Assembly: GCA_030377865.1 (NCBI GenBank)
Contig: JAUCGA010000004.1
Location: 50,324-114,323 of the forward strand
Origin: Anaerolineales bacterium HSG25
GTDB lineage: Bacteria; Chloroflexota; Anaerolineae; 4572-78; J111
Reading direction: 5' to 3'
Length of the DNA: 64,000 nt
A model generated the notes under the pieces. The model ran no database searches. It saw only the letters and a program-made list of their open reading frames with translations, and had not been told where the DNA came from. The stretch's first letter is position 1; each line of letters begins with the position of its first letter. Positions 16,377 through 24,922 of this stretch are shown here, piece by piece. The position numbers and the translations under genes are program-made.

Positions 16377-19300
16377 GTCAGGCTCGTCGCGTCCTACTTA
16401 TCCCCAATGAACCGATTGGCCTCGACATGGCTGGCCCGTCGATTCGGTTTTGGGAGTTTGCTCATGGATTGAGCCGCTACGCAGAGGTGACTTTGGCGAT
16501 TCCACCGTTGTGGAATCGTCATCCTGCGCCTAACAAAAATAATCTGCCGTCCGTCCCATTCCAGATATTGTTTTGTGACACCCTAGCTGTACTCAAAGAA
16601 CAAATTCGTCATGCCGAGGTGATTGTCACCGTCGGAGCAAACTTATCCGTTTATCCATTTTTGGCTAAAACAGGCAAACCGTTAGTGGTTGACATGTATA
16701 TTCCCTCAATTTTGGAGGATATTCAGCGTCGATTAGAGCAACCCTCTGCTGAAAAAAACCTGCATTATGCCGGATTTCGTGGTTTGCATACCAAACAACT
16801 CCGAACGGCTGATTTTATTTTGTGTGCCACTAAAAAACAGCAAGATTTTTGGCTCGGTTGGCTCAGTGCCATCGGACGAGTTAACCCCTATACCCATCGG
16901 GCTGACCCGACCTTAACTCGCTTGATTGATCTCGTTCCCTTCGGAATTTCCGACCAACCTGCTCAACATACCAAACAGGTCTTAAAGGGTGTTCATCCAG
17001 CTATTGGCTCTAACGATAAGGTAATTCTGTGGGGCGGCGGAATATGGGACTGGCTTGACTGGCGCACTGCTATCAAGGCCATGTATGCCTTGGTCGATCT
17101 CGCCCCTGACATCAAGCTGGTGTTTTTGGGTGTTAAAACGAGCCAGATAGCCTCTACGGCCCACAACGCCGCCGAACAAGCCATTCGCTTGAGCAAACAG
17201 TTAGGGCTGTATAATCGTAATGTAATATTTAAGGATTGGACACCCTACTACGAACGGCACAACTATCTACTAGAGGCCGACATCGGTCTGAATTTGCATG
17301 CCAATCATCTCGAAACCCGTTTTTCGTTTCGGACGCGCATGCTCGACTATATATGGACGGGGCTACCGATTGTGACTAGCGCCGGAGATGTGATGAGCGA
17401 CGAGGTGGTGCGAGGGCAGTTGGGCAAAGTGGTGCAAACGGGGCGAGTCGATCAACTGTTAGCGACGTTGCTGACCCTGCTCAGAACGCCCAATCTGCGG
17501 GAACAGTATCGTCCGGCCTTCCAGCAGATTCAGCAGGGATATCGCTGGCAGACGGTCTTGCGACCGTTAATCCAGTTTTGCCAAGACCCATATCATGCCC
17601 CAGATCGAGCCTATTTAGCCGATATTCCGGTCGTAGAAACGGGACACTCTACATGGTATCAGCTACCGAGTAAAGTTTTGCAGACTGTAAAACAACGAGG
17701 GCCGCGTCCCTTGGCGGCTGAGGCGAGACAATATCTGCGCTGGAAATCTAAGAATGTAGGATTTCAGCCTACAACAAATAATCTGCCTACGCACTCAGGC
17801 AGTTCCAGAAAAATAAATCTCCCACCGTCCCCTGAGCTTGTCGAAGGGGAACTGGCTGATACAAGCGTTCGACTGAGCGCTCACGCCGAAGTCTCAGTCA
17901 ACGATTTTTGGGAGGTTTTAAAGGTTGAAACTGCCTCAGTACCTACGTCAACGTCAGATAATAAACGACGAATTTATCTTATTAGTAGCCAAGCTATCGG
18001 CCATAATATGGCTGGCCCAGTGGCGATTCGATATTGGGAGTTTGCTCGAGTTCTGGCTGAACAGTTTGAGGTACGACTGATTATACCGCCGATGGCGGCT
18101 GGCAGGGCAGAGCAAATCGAAAAGCCGACTCGGCCTGACGATGACCTAGCCTCAACCGTTGAGTTGCGAGTTTGCGAAAACAGTCAGCAACTCAAAACGG
18201 CCATTCAGGGGGCTGAGGTGCTTATTGTGGTTGGTGAGCTATTATCGGTCTATCCCTTTTTGGCCGAAACGACTGTCCCGTTGGTGGTAGACCTGTATGT
18301 GCCGTTTATGGTTGAGGGGTTGCAGAAATATGCTCATGAGCCGACGGTCAACCGACTAGCTCGTCACGCTGGTTATCGTGGCATCCATACCCAGCAACTC
18401 CGAACCGCTGATTTTTTGCTGTGTGCGAGTGAAACACTCAAAGATTATTGGCTTGGTTGGCTGACCGCGCTCGGACGAGTCAACCCATACACTTATCAGC
18501 ATGACCCGACGTTGCACAAGCTGTTGGCGATTGTGCCCTTTGGTCTGCCCACCAAACCTCCTCAACCAGATAAACCGGCCATGAAGGGGATTCACTCGGC
18601 TATTGGCCCTGATGATAGGGTGGTGTTGTGGGGGGGTGGATTATGGAATTGGCTCGATTGGGAGACGGCCATCAGAGCTATGCGTCTTGTGGCTGACCAA
18701 ACGCCCCATGTCAAACTGTTTTTTATGGGGACAAAAAATCCGGTGGTGGATGAGGTTGCCGAGCAAACGGGTACGCCAAGTCATGATGCTGTTTCGTCGG
18801 CCATTCACTTAAGTAAACAGTTAGGCTTGTTTGACCAACAGGTTATCTTTAATGACTGGGTTCCCTATTCGGAGCGGCACAACTATCTGCTAGAGGCTGA
18901 TGTCGGTATCTCCCTCCATCGGGCGCATCTGGAGACACGGTTTTCGTTTCGGACTCGCATGCTCGATTATATATGGGCTGGTTTGCCGATTATCGCTACC
19001 GTAGGAGATGTGATGAGTGCAGAAGTGGCTCGTTGGCAGTTGGGGCAGGTGGTACGGAGTGGCGATGTTGAGCAGGTCGCTCAGGCCATTTTGACGATGA
19101 CGGATACGCCAAACCATCGACAGTTATACCAACCTTATTTCGAGCAAGCTCGTCAGCAGTACCAATGGAAGCAGATTATGCAACCGTTAATCCAATTTTG
19201 TGAGCAGGCTGACCATGCCGCAGATAAACCGTTTTTAGACCAACTCCCTTTGATTGAAACAGGGCAATCGACATGGCATCAATTGCCCCAAAAACTATGG

Positions 19301-19378
19301 CACAGTGCCACGCAGTATGGCTGGCAACAGACCGTCAGCGAAACCCAAAACTATATTAACTGGAAAATGAGACGATAA
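16373..19378 (+). CDS. Double glycosyltransferase: two GT4-like GT-B units fused through a linker containing an M1 element
   Basis: The 1001-residue protein is an internal duplication. Unit 1 is about residues 1-475 and unit 2 about 530-1001. Both have the same landmarks: an N-terminal MAGPSIRFWEFA or MAGPVAIRYWEFA, a VILWGGG or VVLWGGG strand, ERHNYLLEAD and HLETRFSFRTRMLDYIW, as in GT-B fold, GT4-type glycosyltransferases. It probably transfers two sugars, or the same sugar twice, onto a cell-surface polysaccharide. The linker (about residues 475-521) is encoded by a mobile element. It overlaps the preceding gene (ATGA) and the following permease gene (TAATG), which implies translational coupling. 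Confidence 0.8.
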   Translation: MSQARRVLLIPNEPIGLDMAGPSIRFWEFAHGLSRYAEVTLAIPPLWNRHPAPNKNNLPSVPFQILFCDTLAVLKEQIRHAEVIVTVGANLSVYPFLAKTGKPLVVDMYIPSILEDIQRRLEQPSAEKNLHYAGFRGLHTKQLRTADFILCATKKQQDFWLGWLSAIGRVNPYTHRADPTLTRLIDLVPFGISDQPAQHTKQVLKGVHPAIGSNDKVILWGGGIWDWLDWRTAIKAMYALVDLAPDIKLVFLGVKTSQIASTAHNAAEQAIRLSKQLGLYNRNVIFKDWTPYYERHNYLLEADIGLNLHANHLETRFSFRTRMLDYIWTGLPIVTSAGDVMSDEVVRGQLGKVVQTGRVDQLLATLLTLLRTPNLREQYRPAFQQIQQGYRWQTVLRPLIQFCQDPYHAPDRAYLADIPVVETGHSTWYQLPSKVLQTVKQRGPRPLAAEARQYLRWKSKNVGFQPTTNNLPTHSGSSRKINLPPSPELVEGELADTSVRLSAHAEVSVNDFWEVLKVETASVPTSTSDNKRRIYLISSQAIGHNMAGPVAIRYWEFARVLAEQFEVRLIIPPMAAGRAEQIEKPTRPDDDLASTVELRVCENSQQLKTAIQGAEVLIVVGELLSVYPFLAETTVPLVVDLYVPFMVEGLQKYAHEPTVNRLARHAGYRGIHTQQLRTADFLLCASETLKDYWLGWLTALGRVNPYTYQHDPTLHKLLAIVPFGLPTKPPQPDKPAMKGIHSAIGPDDRVVLWGGGLWNWLDWETAIRAMRLVADQTPHVKLFFMGTKNPVVDEVAEQTGTPSHDAVSSAIHLSKQLGLFDQQVIFNDWVPYSERHNYLLEADVGISLHRAHLETRFSFRTRMLDYIWAGLPIIATVGDVMSAEVARWQLGQVVRSGDVEQVAQAILTMTDTPNHRQLYQPYFEQARQQYQWKQIMQPLIQFCEQADHAADKPFLDQLPLIETGQSTWHQLPQKLWHSATQYGWQQTVSETQNYINWKMRR
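17798..17935. mobile_element. M1 element inside the double glycosyltransferase gene (138 bp, TCA duplication)
   Basis: The ends are GGCAGTTCC and, inverted, GGCAGTTTC, with the CTCCCA/TGGGAGG blocks seen in the other M1 copies (32720-32829, 49539-49692, 54395-54547). TCA flanks both sides (17795-17797 and 17936-17938). Element plus duplication adds 141 bp, exactly 47 codons, with no stop in the gene frame. The encoded peptide includes LPPSPELVEGELADTS. Confidence 0.85.
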
Positions 19379-20280
19379 TGAGTATTCAAACCAAAGATAG
19401 AACCCATATTATTATTCGGGGCAGTGAAGAAGCCACCGAGCAAAGCAACATTATTCGGTATGCCAAAGAGCAGTTTCACCTATTGCTTCATTTGGCTCAA
19501 TATCGAGACTTAATCTATAACTTGGTCGTGCGAGAACTGAAAGTACGTTACAAAGATTCGGTTTTGGGTATTTTGTGGTCACTCATGAACCCGTTTTTGA
19601 TGATGATTGTTTTCACCATCGTATTTACGGTCATGGCTCCGGTAGCCAGTGTAGATAATTTCCCTGTATTTTTACTGTGCGGCCTCTTACCGTGGAACTT
19701 TTTTGCGGCTTCGTTAATGGGGTCAACCTTTAGTGTGGTCGGCAACGCGGGGCTGATAAAAAAGGTCTATTTCCCGCGAGAAGTATTACCGATTTCAATC
19801 ATTTTAGCCAATCTCGTCCATTTTTTCATCGCCTTGTTCGTTCTATTTGGTATGATTTTTGTCTTCCGAATTGGGCTAACGGTGTGGCTTCTTTACCTAC
19901 CCTTGGTGATCTTGATTCATCTAATATTTACCTTGGGGGTTAGCCTATTTTTGGCCGCGGCCAATGTCTTTTATCGAGACACCCAACAGATTATGGATGT
20001 CCTTATGTTAGCTTGGTTCTTTTTTACCCCAATTTTTTATCCGATTGATATTTTACCCAAAAGTTACAATCTGTTTGGGATTACCCTCGATGTCTGGTGG
20101 TTGATGTATGTGCTTAACCCGATGGCTTCGTTGATTGCCAACTATCGGATCATCCTTTATCACGGCTCACCACCCGCACTCGACTTTTTAGCCCGCACGA
20201 TGGTCACGGCCTTAATCACCTTTGTGATTGGCTGGATAGTTTTTAATAAGTATAGCTGGCATTTTGCAGAGGAGTTGTAG
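19378..20280 (+). CDS. ABC-2 type transporter permease for polysaccharide export (Wzm-like)
   Basis: A 300-residue inner-membrane protein with a cytoplasmic N-terminus of about 55 residues carrying the family signature VVRELKVRYKDSVLGILWS, then six hydrophobic segments. It is the membrane half of a transporter that exports O-antigen-like or teichoic-like polymers, needing a Wzt ATPase partner. That partner is not encoded in this window, which is unusual because the pair is normally adjacent. It is coupled to the upstream double glycosyltransferase by a TAATG overlap. Confidence 0.85.
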   Translation: MSIQTKDRTHIIIRGSEEATEQSNIIRYAKEQFHLLLHLAQYRDLIYNLVVRELKVRYKDSVLGILWSLMNPFLMMIVFTIVFTVMAPVASVDNFPVFLLCGLLPWNFFAASLMGSTFSVVGNAGLIKKVYFPREVLPISIILANLVHFFIALFVLFGMIFVFRIGLTVWLLYLPLVILIHLIFTLGVSLFLAAANVFYRDTQQIMDVLMLAWFFFTPIFYPIDILPKSYNLFGITLDVWWLMYVLNPMASLIANYRIILYHGSPPALDFLARTMVTALITFVIGWIVFNKYSWHFAEEL

Positions 20281-20282
20281 GA

Positions 20283-20325
20283 TGCAAGAGTTGACCTGAC
20301 AGGTTTTTAAAACCTGTCAACTCTA
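20283..20325. terminator. Inverted repeat after the permease gene
   Basis: The arms GACAGGTTTT and AAAACCTGTC are extended by GAGTTGAC/GTCAACTC and lie directly after the permease stop. They could end the glycosyltransferase-permease transcript. A related AGACCAGACAGGTTTT palindrome recurs near 26450-26482, so it may be a dispersed repeat. Confidence 0.45.
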
Positions 20326-20329
20326 GGCT

Positions 20330-20516
20330 CGATTCTACATCAAGTCAAACAGGGTGAACTCCCCACACCAACACCTTTTCCAACGGCAACCAGCATGCTA
20401 ACTGCCACCGTAACTCCGGTTGATACACCTACTGCAACGGCAATCTCGGATACACCTTCGGCTCAGTATGACATGGTTTTCAACATCATCTTGACCACCA
20501 CATTTTTTGCTTAATT
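20330..20516 (+). pseudogene. Remnant of a Pro/Thr-rich secreted-protein linker
   Basis: An open frame without a start codon reads QVKQGELPTPTPFPTATS, then more Thr/Pro-rich sequence (TVTPVDTPTATAISDTP), and ends at a TAA near 20514. This composition is usual for extracellular linkers in Chloroflexota. No flanking domain remains, so it is read as decayed coding sequence. It stops just before an M2 element. Confidence 0.4.
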
Positions 20517-20521
20517 TATTG

Positions 20522-20660
20522 GGCTCTTTGGGGCTTTCCGTGCAAACGTCATGATTGTGTCATCATCTTCCCGCAAGTTTTAAACTTGCGGGAAGATTGC
20601 CCTATCAAGGTATCTAATTCAGGATGCAGTTTTGAGTTGCACGGAATCTACCAGAGAACC
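20522..20660. mobile_element. M2 element, second copy (139 bp, 8-bp duplication)
   Basis: It is the same length and nearly the same sequence as 13138-13276, including the CTTCCCGCAAG palindrome and CCGTGCAA-type ends. The flanks ATTTATTG at 20514-20521 and 20661-20668 form a perfect 8-bp target duplication. It is non-coding and lies 57 bases before the dehydrogenase start. Confidence 0.85.
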
Positions 20661-20717
20661 ATTTATTGTAACCGCACAGCTCGAAAATTTTTAACTACAG
20701 TTACTATATATAGTCTC

Positions 20718-21530
20718 ATGGAACTAAAAAATCAAATTGTTATTTTGACAGGAGCCAGCCACGGAATCGGACGAGCTACCGCGGTCGTTTTAGCTGAGGC
20801 TGGTTATAGCTTGGTACTGGTGGCTCGTAACCAGATACCTTTACAGAAACTGGCTCAAACCTTAACTCAAGCTGGTCATCGAGCCGTTGCCATTCCTACC
20901 GACATGGGGGATGTGGCTCAAGTGGCCGGTTTGGTAGACAAAACGATCGCTATCTTTGGTCGTATCGACATCATCATCAACAATGCCGGAATCGGAGTTT
21001 ATAGCCCACTGGCAACACTCGGTCAGACAGATGCAGAGCGAGTTATGGCAGTCAACTATTTTGGGCCAGTGGCTTTGATTCAGGCAACTTTACCATTTTT
21101 GACGGCCAATCAGCAGGGCGGGCAGATTATCAATATTTCGTCGATTATTGGACAGAGAGCTATGCCGAACGCGGCCGGATATTGTGCCAGTAAAGCGGCG
21201 TTAGAGCGCATGTCCGAAAGTTTGCGGCTTGAGTTGTGGACAAATAACGGTAGTCACATCCATGTCAGCACCATTTATCCGGGGGTGACAGCAACCGATT
21301 TTGTACCTCGGTCACTTGGAAATACGGCTGAGTTACCCTCTAATAGAATGGCAGGGGTGCCACCAGAGCGGGTGGCGCAAGCGATTTTACGTACTATTCA
21401 GACCAAAAAACGGGATGTGTTTATTACCTCAATTGATTGGCTGTTTGTGACCGTTAGCGCAGTCGCACCTCGGCTCATGGATTGGCTACTCTTCTATTAT
21501 ACTCGTAATCGTGGGGGCATGAAACCATGA
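20718..21530 (+). CDS. Short-chain dehydrogenase/reductase (SDR)
   Basis: NAD(P)-dependent oxidoreductase of unknown substrate. The ATG at 20718 (MELKNQIV) is preferred: the frame is open upstream, but that part reads through the M2 element and its flank. The Rossmann motif TGASHGIG is at the N-terminus, then NNAGIG. The catalytic Ser is in ISSIIGQ and the Tyr/Lys pair in YCASKAA. The length (270 residues) is normal for classical SDRs. It is a single gene between polysaccharide genes, and a membrane-proximal C-terminus (WLFVTVSAV) is possible. Confidence 0.85.
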   Translation: MELKNQIVILTGASHGIGRATAVVLAEAGYSLVLVARNQIPLQKLAQTLTQAGHRAVAIPTDMGDVAQVAGLVDKTIAIFGRIDIIINNAGIGVYSPLATLGQTDAERVMAVNYFGPVALIQATLPFLTANQQGGQIINISSIIGQRAMPNAAGYCASKAALERMSESLRLELWTNNGSHIHVSTIYPGVTATDFVPRSLGNTAELPSNRMAGVPPERVAQAILRTIQTKKRDVFITSIDWLFVTVSAVAPRLMDWLLFYYTRNRGGMKP

Positions 21531-21540
21531 TGTGATATGG

Positions 21541-21620
21541 GGTGGCTAATTATACCTCGGAGGAGAACGACTCCGCGTCCTCCAAGGTGTGGTTTTCTCC
21601 TTGGAGGTCATACCTTGAAA
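21541..21620. repeat. Palindrome-rich gap between convergent genes
   Basis: ACCTCGGAGGAGAA and TTCTCCTTGGAGGT form an imperfect inverted repeat, similar to the CCTCGGAGG modules in the ATPase spacers. It may act as a shared terminator for the dehydrogenase and GT2 genes. Confidence 0.4.
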
Positions 21621-21635
21621 CCCCGCAAAACTTAT

Positions 21636-22622
21636 TTAACGCGGTGCTATTTTCTGACGCACAATCTCTCGTAACGATGGTTCGCCCAGTTTAGTGCTAA
21701 GAAGCCTGTCAAGTTGTTCAAGCGGAATAGAGCGCTCGGTCAAAATGGTACGTCGAGTTTGCCACAGGTGGGGCAGTTGAGCCAAAAACAGCCCATAGCC
21801 ATACAGCGAGTCGAGTGGACGTTTGTAAACCAGAAAAAAGTAGAGTTGCCCATAAAGCAGGTGCCAGCCATGTCGAAATAGTAACTGTGTCGGGATGTTT
21901 TTTAGCATGGTCAGCAGGCGATTACGCGTCATCAGTCGAATATAACGTCCCCCGACCACTCCGGCGCTGTGCCCGTGGTGTAAAATCTGAGCCGACGGTT
22001 CGTATAGATACCGGTAGCCGTAGAGCCGTCCTCGCAATCCTAAATCGACATCTTCCAGATAACTACCAAACCGTTCATCAAACAATCCAACATGCTCAAA
22101 AAATGCTTGTCGATACAAGGCCGCTCCGGCACAGGGTGAAAATATCTCAGCTGTATTCGTATAGTCAATGGCTACATGTCCATGCCCTCGTTTGGTCGCT
22201 GAACCGTACCAACTCAACCTATCACCCGCATCGTCAATACGAGTGGGGTCGGTCATGAGCAACATTTTCGAGCTAATGGCTCCCACATTAGATGGACTAT
22301 TTTCTATGCGGTTGACCAGCGCGGCCAGCCAACCGTGGTGGGGTAGGGTGTCGATATTTAGCAGGGCAATATAGTCGGTTTGACTGTGCTGAATCCCAAT
22401 ATTAACCGCCGCGGCAAACCCCAAATTTGTCGGCAGGCGAATCAACGTAACCTGAGGATAATAGCGCTCGATAAATTCTGCGGAGTTATCCGTTGAACCG
22501 TTGTCAATTAATAACATTCTAAAATTTTGGTAACTCTGTTGTCGTAGTCCCTCTAAACATCCCACTAGCCATGTTTGGGAGTTCCATATTGGGATAACAA
22601 CGGTCACTTTGGTTGTTTTCAT
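21636..22622 (-). CDS. GT2 family glycosyltransferase (rhamnosyltransferase-like)
   Basis: A 328-residue GT-A fold enzyme. The N-terminal VTVVIPIWNSQTWLVGCLEGL is the nucleotide-sugar strand, LLIDNGSTDNS follows, and LLNIDTLPHHGW holds the DxD-equivalent metal site. YLEDVDLGLRGRLYGYRYLYEP carries the ED motif with the probable catalytic base. This set is usual in WbbL-like enzymes that extend surface polysaccharides. It is a single gene convergent with the dehydrogenase. The ATG at 22622 lies just before an M5-like repeat. Confidence 0.85.
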   Translation of the reverse strand: MKTTKVTVVIPIWNSQTWLVGCLEGLRQQSYQNFRMLLIDNGSTDNSAEFIERYYPQVTLIRLPTNLGFAAAVNIGIQHSQTDYIALLNIDTLPHHGWLAALVNRIENSPSNVGAISSKMLLMTDPTRIDDAGDRLSWYGSATKRGHGHVAIDYTNTAEIFSPCAGAALYRQAFFEHVGLFDERFGSYLEDVDLGLRGRLYGYRYLYEPSAQILHHGHSAGVVGGRYIRLMTRNRLLTMLKNIPTQLLFRHGWHLLYGQLYFFLVYKRPLDSLYGYGLFLAQLPHLWQTRRTILTERSIPLEQLDRLLSTKLGEPSLREIVRQKIAPR

Positions 22623-22631
22623 GTCGGATTA

Positions 22632-22993
22632 AGTAACTTTCATTTCTAAGTTGTGATTTTTGCCCAAATACCATGTCCTGATCGTTGCGATTATGTAATC
22701 GCAACGGGTATTTGGCAGGTATATACCCGCCTGTTATGGATAACTACGCAGAACTCATCCAATGACTATTATAGAGCAGAATTTACAGGATAGGAGAATA
22801 AAAATTCCTGATCGTTGCGATTATGTAATCGCAACGGGTATTTGGCGGGTATATACCCACCTGTTATGGGTAACTACGCAGAACTCATCCAATGACTATT
22901 ATAGAGCAGAATTTACAGGATAGGAGAATAAAAATTCTCTTATCCTGTAAATTCTGCTCTAAACAGCGTAAATACTGTGGACTATTTGAGTTG
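22632..22993. repeat. Repeat region: M5-like end, 130-bp tandem duplication and 20-bp perfect inverted repeat
   Basis: An M5-type end (AGTAACTTTCATTTCTAAG after TA) starts the region. A 130-bp unit beginning CCTGATCGTTGCGATTATG is then present twice in tandem (22677-22806 and 22807-22936) with few differences; a related core occurs near 52380-52460. A perfect inverted repeat follows, AGAGCAGAATTTACAGGATA at 22903-22922 and its complement at 22941-22960. No gene is seen. Confidence 0.7.
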
Positions 22994-23296
22994 TCACACC
23001 CCGCTCGCCACCGCCCCGAGCAAAACAAGAACTATCAGAATCACAAACAGTAGCTCTAAGCCAAGCGGTACAAAACCAAGTGCCACCAGCCAGCCCTTGG
23101 TTTCTGAGCGAGCGCGATAACTGGACCCGGCGCTGAACAGGGCAACCAAAAATGCGAGGCCATGCAAAGCCATAATGAGGGGCAGTCGGTTTGTGCCGCG
23201 GGTAAAACCAGTACCCGTCGGATCGATAAATAGGGGCACACTAAAGGCCAAAACGGTTATTATTAGCCATACAATCGTTAAAATGAAGGTTTTCAT
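22994..23296 (-). CDS. Small membrane protein, 100 aa
   Basis: The start at 23296 (MKTFILTIVW) is preferred because AGGAAAA lies upstream and the longer frame reads through an M3 repeat. Three hydrophobic segments are seen (about residues 3-22, 38-57 and 70-95). No family is recognised. It is a single gene between repeat clusters. Confidence 0.55.
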   Translation of the reverse strand: MKTFILTIVWLIITVLAFSVPLFIDPTGTGFTRGTNRLPLIMALHGLAFLVALFSAGSSYRARSETKGWLVALGFVPLGLELLFVILIVLVLLGAVASGV

Positions 23297-23607
23297 GGTA
23301 TAGTTTTTTCCTAATGAATCGGGATTAATTAACTTGTGCAGTTCATGGTGAGAGTGGTTCAATCTCTAAGATTGAACCACTCTGGAGCGCGCAACTTATT
23401 TAATCCCATTCCTTGGGATAGTCACGTTAACATAAGTGTCAACTTAACGTTTGTAGTAGGCGATTTATCGCCTTCTGAGGCACTAAAGTGCCTACTACGA
23501 ACTACGAACTTCTTAAGTTGACGATTATGGTCACGTTAAAAACGTGATCTACATTTGCTTCTTTTTTTAACACGTTAGTTCTAAAAATCACTTAAAAGAG
23601 GAATTTT
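23297..23607. repeat. Intergenic region made of M3 and M5-like repeats
   Basis: An M3 copy runs from about 23313 to 23412 (GAATCGGGATTAATTAACTTG ... CAACTTATTTAATCCCATTC) and encloses the palindrome GTGGTTCAATCT/AGATTGAACCAC. An M5-like element may run from 23435 to 23592, flanked by TA on both sides, with GGCGATTTATCGCC and CACGTTAAAAACGTG hairpins inside. The promoter of the adenosine deaminase gene must lie in or next to this repeat. No other gene is seen. Confidence 0.5.
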
Positions 23608-24645
23608 ATGAATGCAATTTATAGTAATACTCCCGTTTCACCTAAGTTTGTTGACCGCCTTCGGTCTATGCCAAAAGCCGAGTTGCACGTTCATTTGGAA
23701 GGAGCGACAGATGCCACTACCGTTTGGGAGTTGGCTAGACGCAACAATGTAACCCTTCCCGCCTCCACTATGGAAGAGTGGCAGGCGATGTATACGTTCC
23801 GTGATTTCAATCATTTTATCGACATCTATTTTCTGGCTACCGAGTGTATGCAAACCCCCGATGATTTCATTTTTATGATTGAACGTTTTCTGGAACAGCA
23901 GGCGCAACATAATATTAAATATTGCGAGGCATTTTTAAGCGCATCGTTTATGTTGGATAAATTTCCACAAGATGAGATAATCGCCGCCCTGATTGAAGGG
24001 GTCAAGCGTGGCGAAGCAAAGCATGGCACGCGCCTCTATTTCATTCCTGATATTGCACGTCATGAGCCTGAAACAGGTCATCGTGTCCTAGACTTTGTGT
24101 TGAAAGGAAAAGAACAAGGTATCTTTATAGGATTAGGTCTTGGCGGCAAAGAAGTTGGATTTCCTCCCGAATTATTCTCAGATGTGTTTGCGGAGGCGCG
24201 TCGCCAAGGTTTACATGTGGTAGCTCATGCAGGTGAAACCGAAGGCCCGCAAAGTATTTGGGGCGCAATACGCAGTTTACAGGTGGAACGGATTGGACAT
24301 GGTGTGCGTGCCATTGAAGATCAGCAATTGGTTGAATACCTCCGTAAAACCCAAATTCCCCTAGAGGTGTCACCATGCAGTAACTATCGGCTCAAGGTTG
24401 TACCCTTTAACGAGCCGCATCCCATTCGAGTACTTATGGATCAAGGTGTCTATGTGACCGTGAATACCGACGATCCTCCTATGTTTTCTACCGACCTCAC
24501 GAGCGAATATCTGTTACTTGCTCGCCAAGGGTTTTCGTGGGATGAACTATGGCAACTCAATCTCAATACGGTTGAAGCCAGCTTTCTTTCAGATGAAGAA
24601 AAAGCAATTTATCGAGCAGAATGGCAGGCGTTTGTTTTACAGTAG
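23608..24645 (+). CDS. add: Adenosine deaminase family enzyme
   Basis: A zinc hydrolase of the amidohydrolase superfamily that deaminates adenosine or a related adenine compound. AGAGGAA precedes the ATG. Metal and catalytic motifs are clear: AELHVHLEGA (H27, H29), VAHAGETEGP, ERIGHGVRA, SPCSNYRL and NTDDPPMFSTDLTSEY. The 345-residue length fits. Adenine deaminase or aminofutalosine deaminase, which share these motifs, cannot be excluded. It stands alone. The gene interrupts a run of repeats, and its 5' side is repeat-derived. Confidence 0.88.
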   Translation: MNAIYSNTPVSPKFVDRLRSMPKAELHVHLEGATDATTVWELARRNNVTLPASTMEEWQAMYTFRDFNHFIDIYFLATECMQTPDDFIFMIERFLEQQAQHNIKYCEAFLSASFMLDKFPQDEIIAALIEGVKRGEAKHGTRLYFIPDIARHEPETGHRVLDFVLKGKEQGIFIGLGLGGKEVGFPPELFSDVFAEARRQGLHVVAHAGETEGPQSIWGAIRSLQVERIGHGVRAIEDQQLVEYLRKTQIPLEVSPCSNYRLKVVPFNEPHPIRVLMDQGVYVTVNTDDPPMFSTDLTSEYLLLARQGFSWDELWQLNLNTVEASFLSDEEKAIYRAEWQAFVLQ

Positions 24646-24752
24646 CTGGCTGACATCAAAATGTGAGTTTTTGTGGGACTGCCAGCAAAAGCAAGATGCT
24701 TTTGCACTCCAACATCATCTTGACCACTACATTTTTTTGAAAAATCGGGTTT
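24646..24752. repeat. Fragments of M8, shared and M4 repeats
   Basis: AGCAAAAGCAAGATGCTTTTGCACTCC (part of the M8 hairpin, near 24684-24709) is followed by AACATCATCTTGACCACTACA, a string also seen near 8558 and 20480. An inverted, truncated M4 (24725-24778) then runs into the helicase remnant. Confidence 0.55.
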
Positions 24753-24908
24753 CTAGGGTGGCTTTACTGAATTTTTACTATCATCAGGCTGTTGCCAACC
24801 GCGCAGGTTAAAATAACCCACGCAAAAATCAGCCCGATGCGCTAACTCAACGGTCTGTTTGAGGGCGGGTAGCAGGCTTTGATTGATATTGTCGAAAATG
24901 CGGGGCAT
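24753..24908 (-). pseudogene. N-terminal remnant of a PLD-type helicase, cut by an M4 element
   Basis: AGGAGA precedes an ATG at 24908. The frame reads [16 protein letters not shown], then [15 protein letters not shown]. From memory this is the conserved beginning of large helicases with an N-terminal phospholipase D-like domain, which are often found in defence regions. After 43 codons the sequence switches into an inverted M4 element (junction near 24778) and stops. The rest of the gene, normally around 1000 residues, is absent. Confidence 0.55.
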
Positions 24909-24922
24909 GGGTATCTCCTAAA

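Noticed and set aside
20586..20717. 44-residue N-terminal extension of the SDR
   Set aside because: It is encoded by the M2 element and its flank. SDR homology begins at the ATG at 20718.
22677..22936. Tandem 130-bp repeats as a CRISPR array
   Set aside because: There are only two units with no short repeat-spacer pattern, and the differences are scattered point changes.
23345..23385. Possible tRNA-like hairpin (GTGGTTCAATCT...)
   Set aside because: It is a simple palindrome inside an M3 element with no cloverleaf, acceptor stem or CCA.
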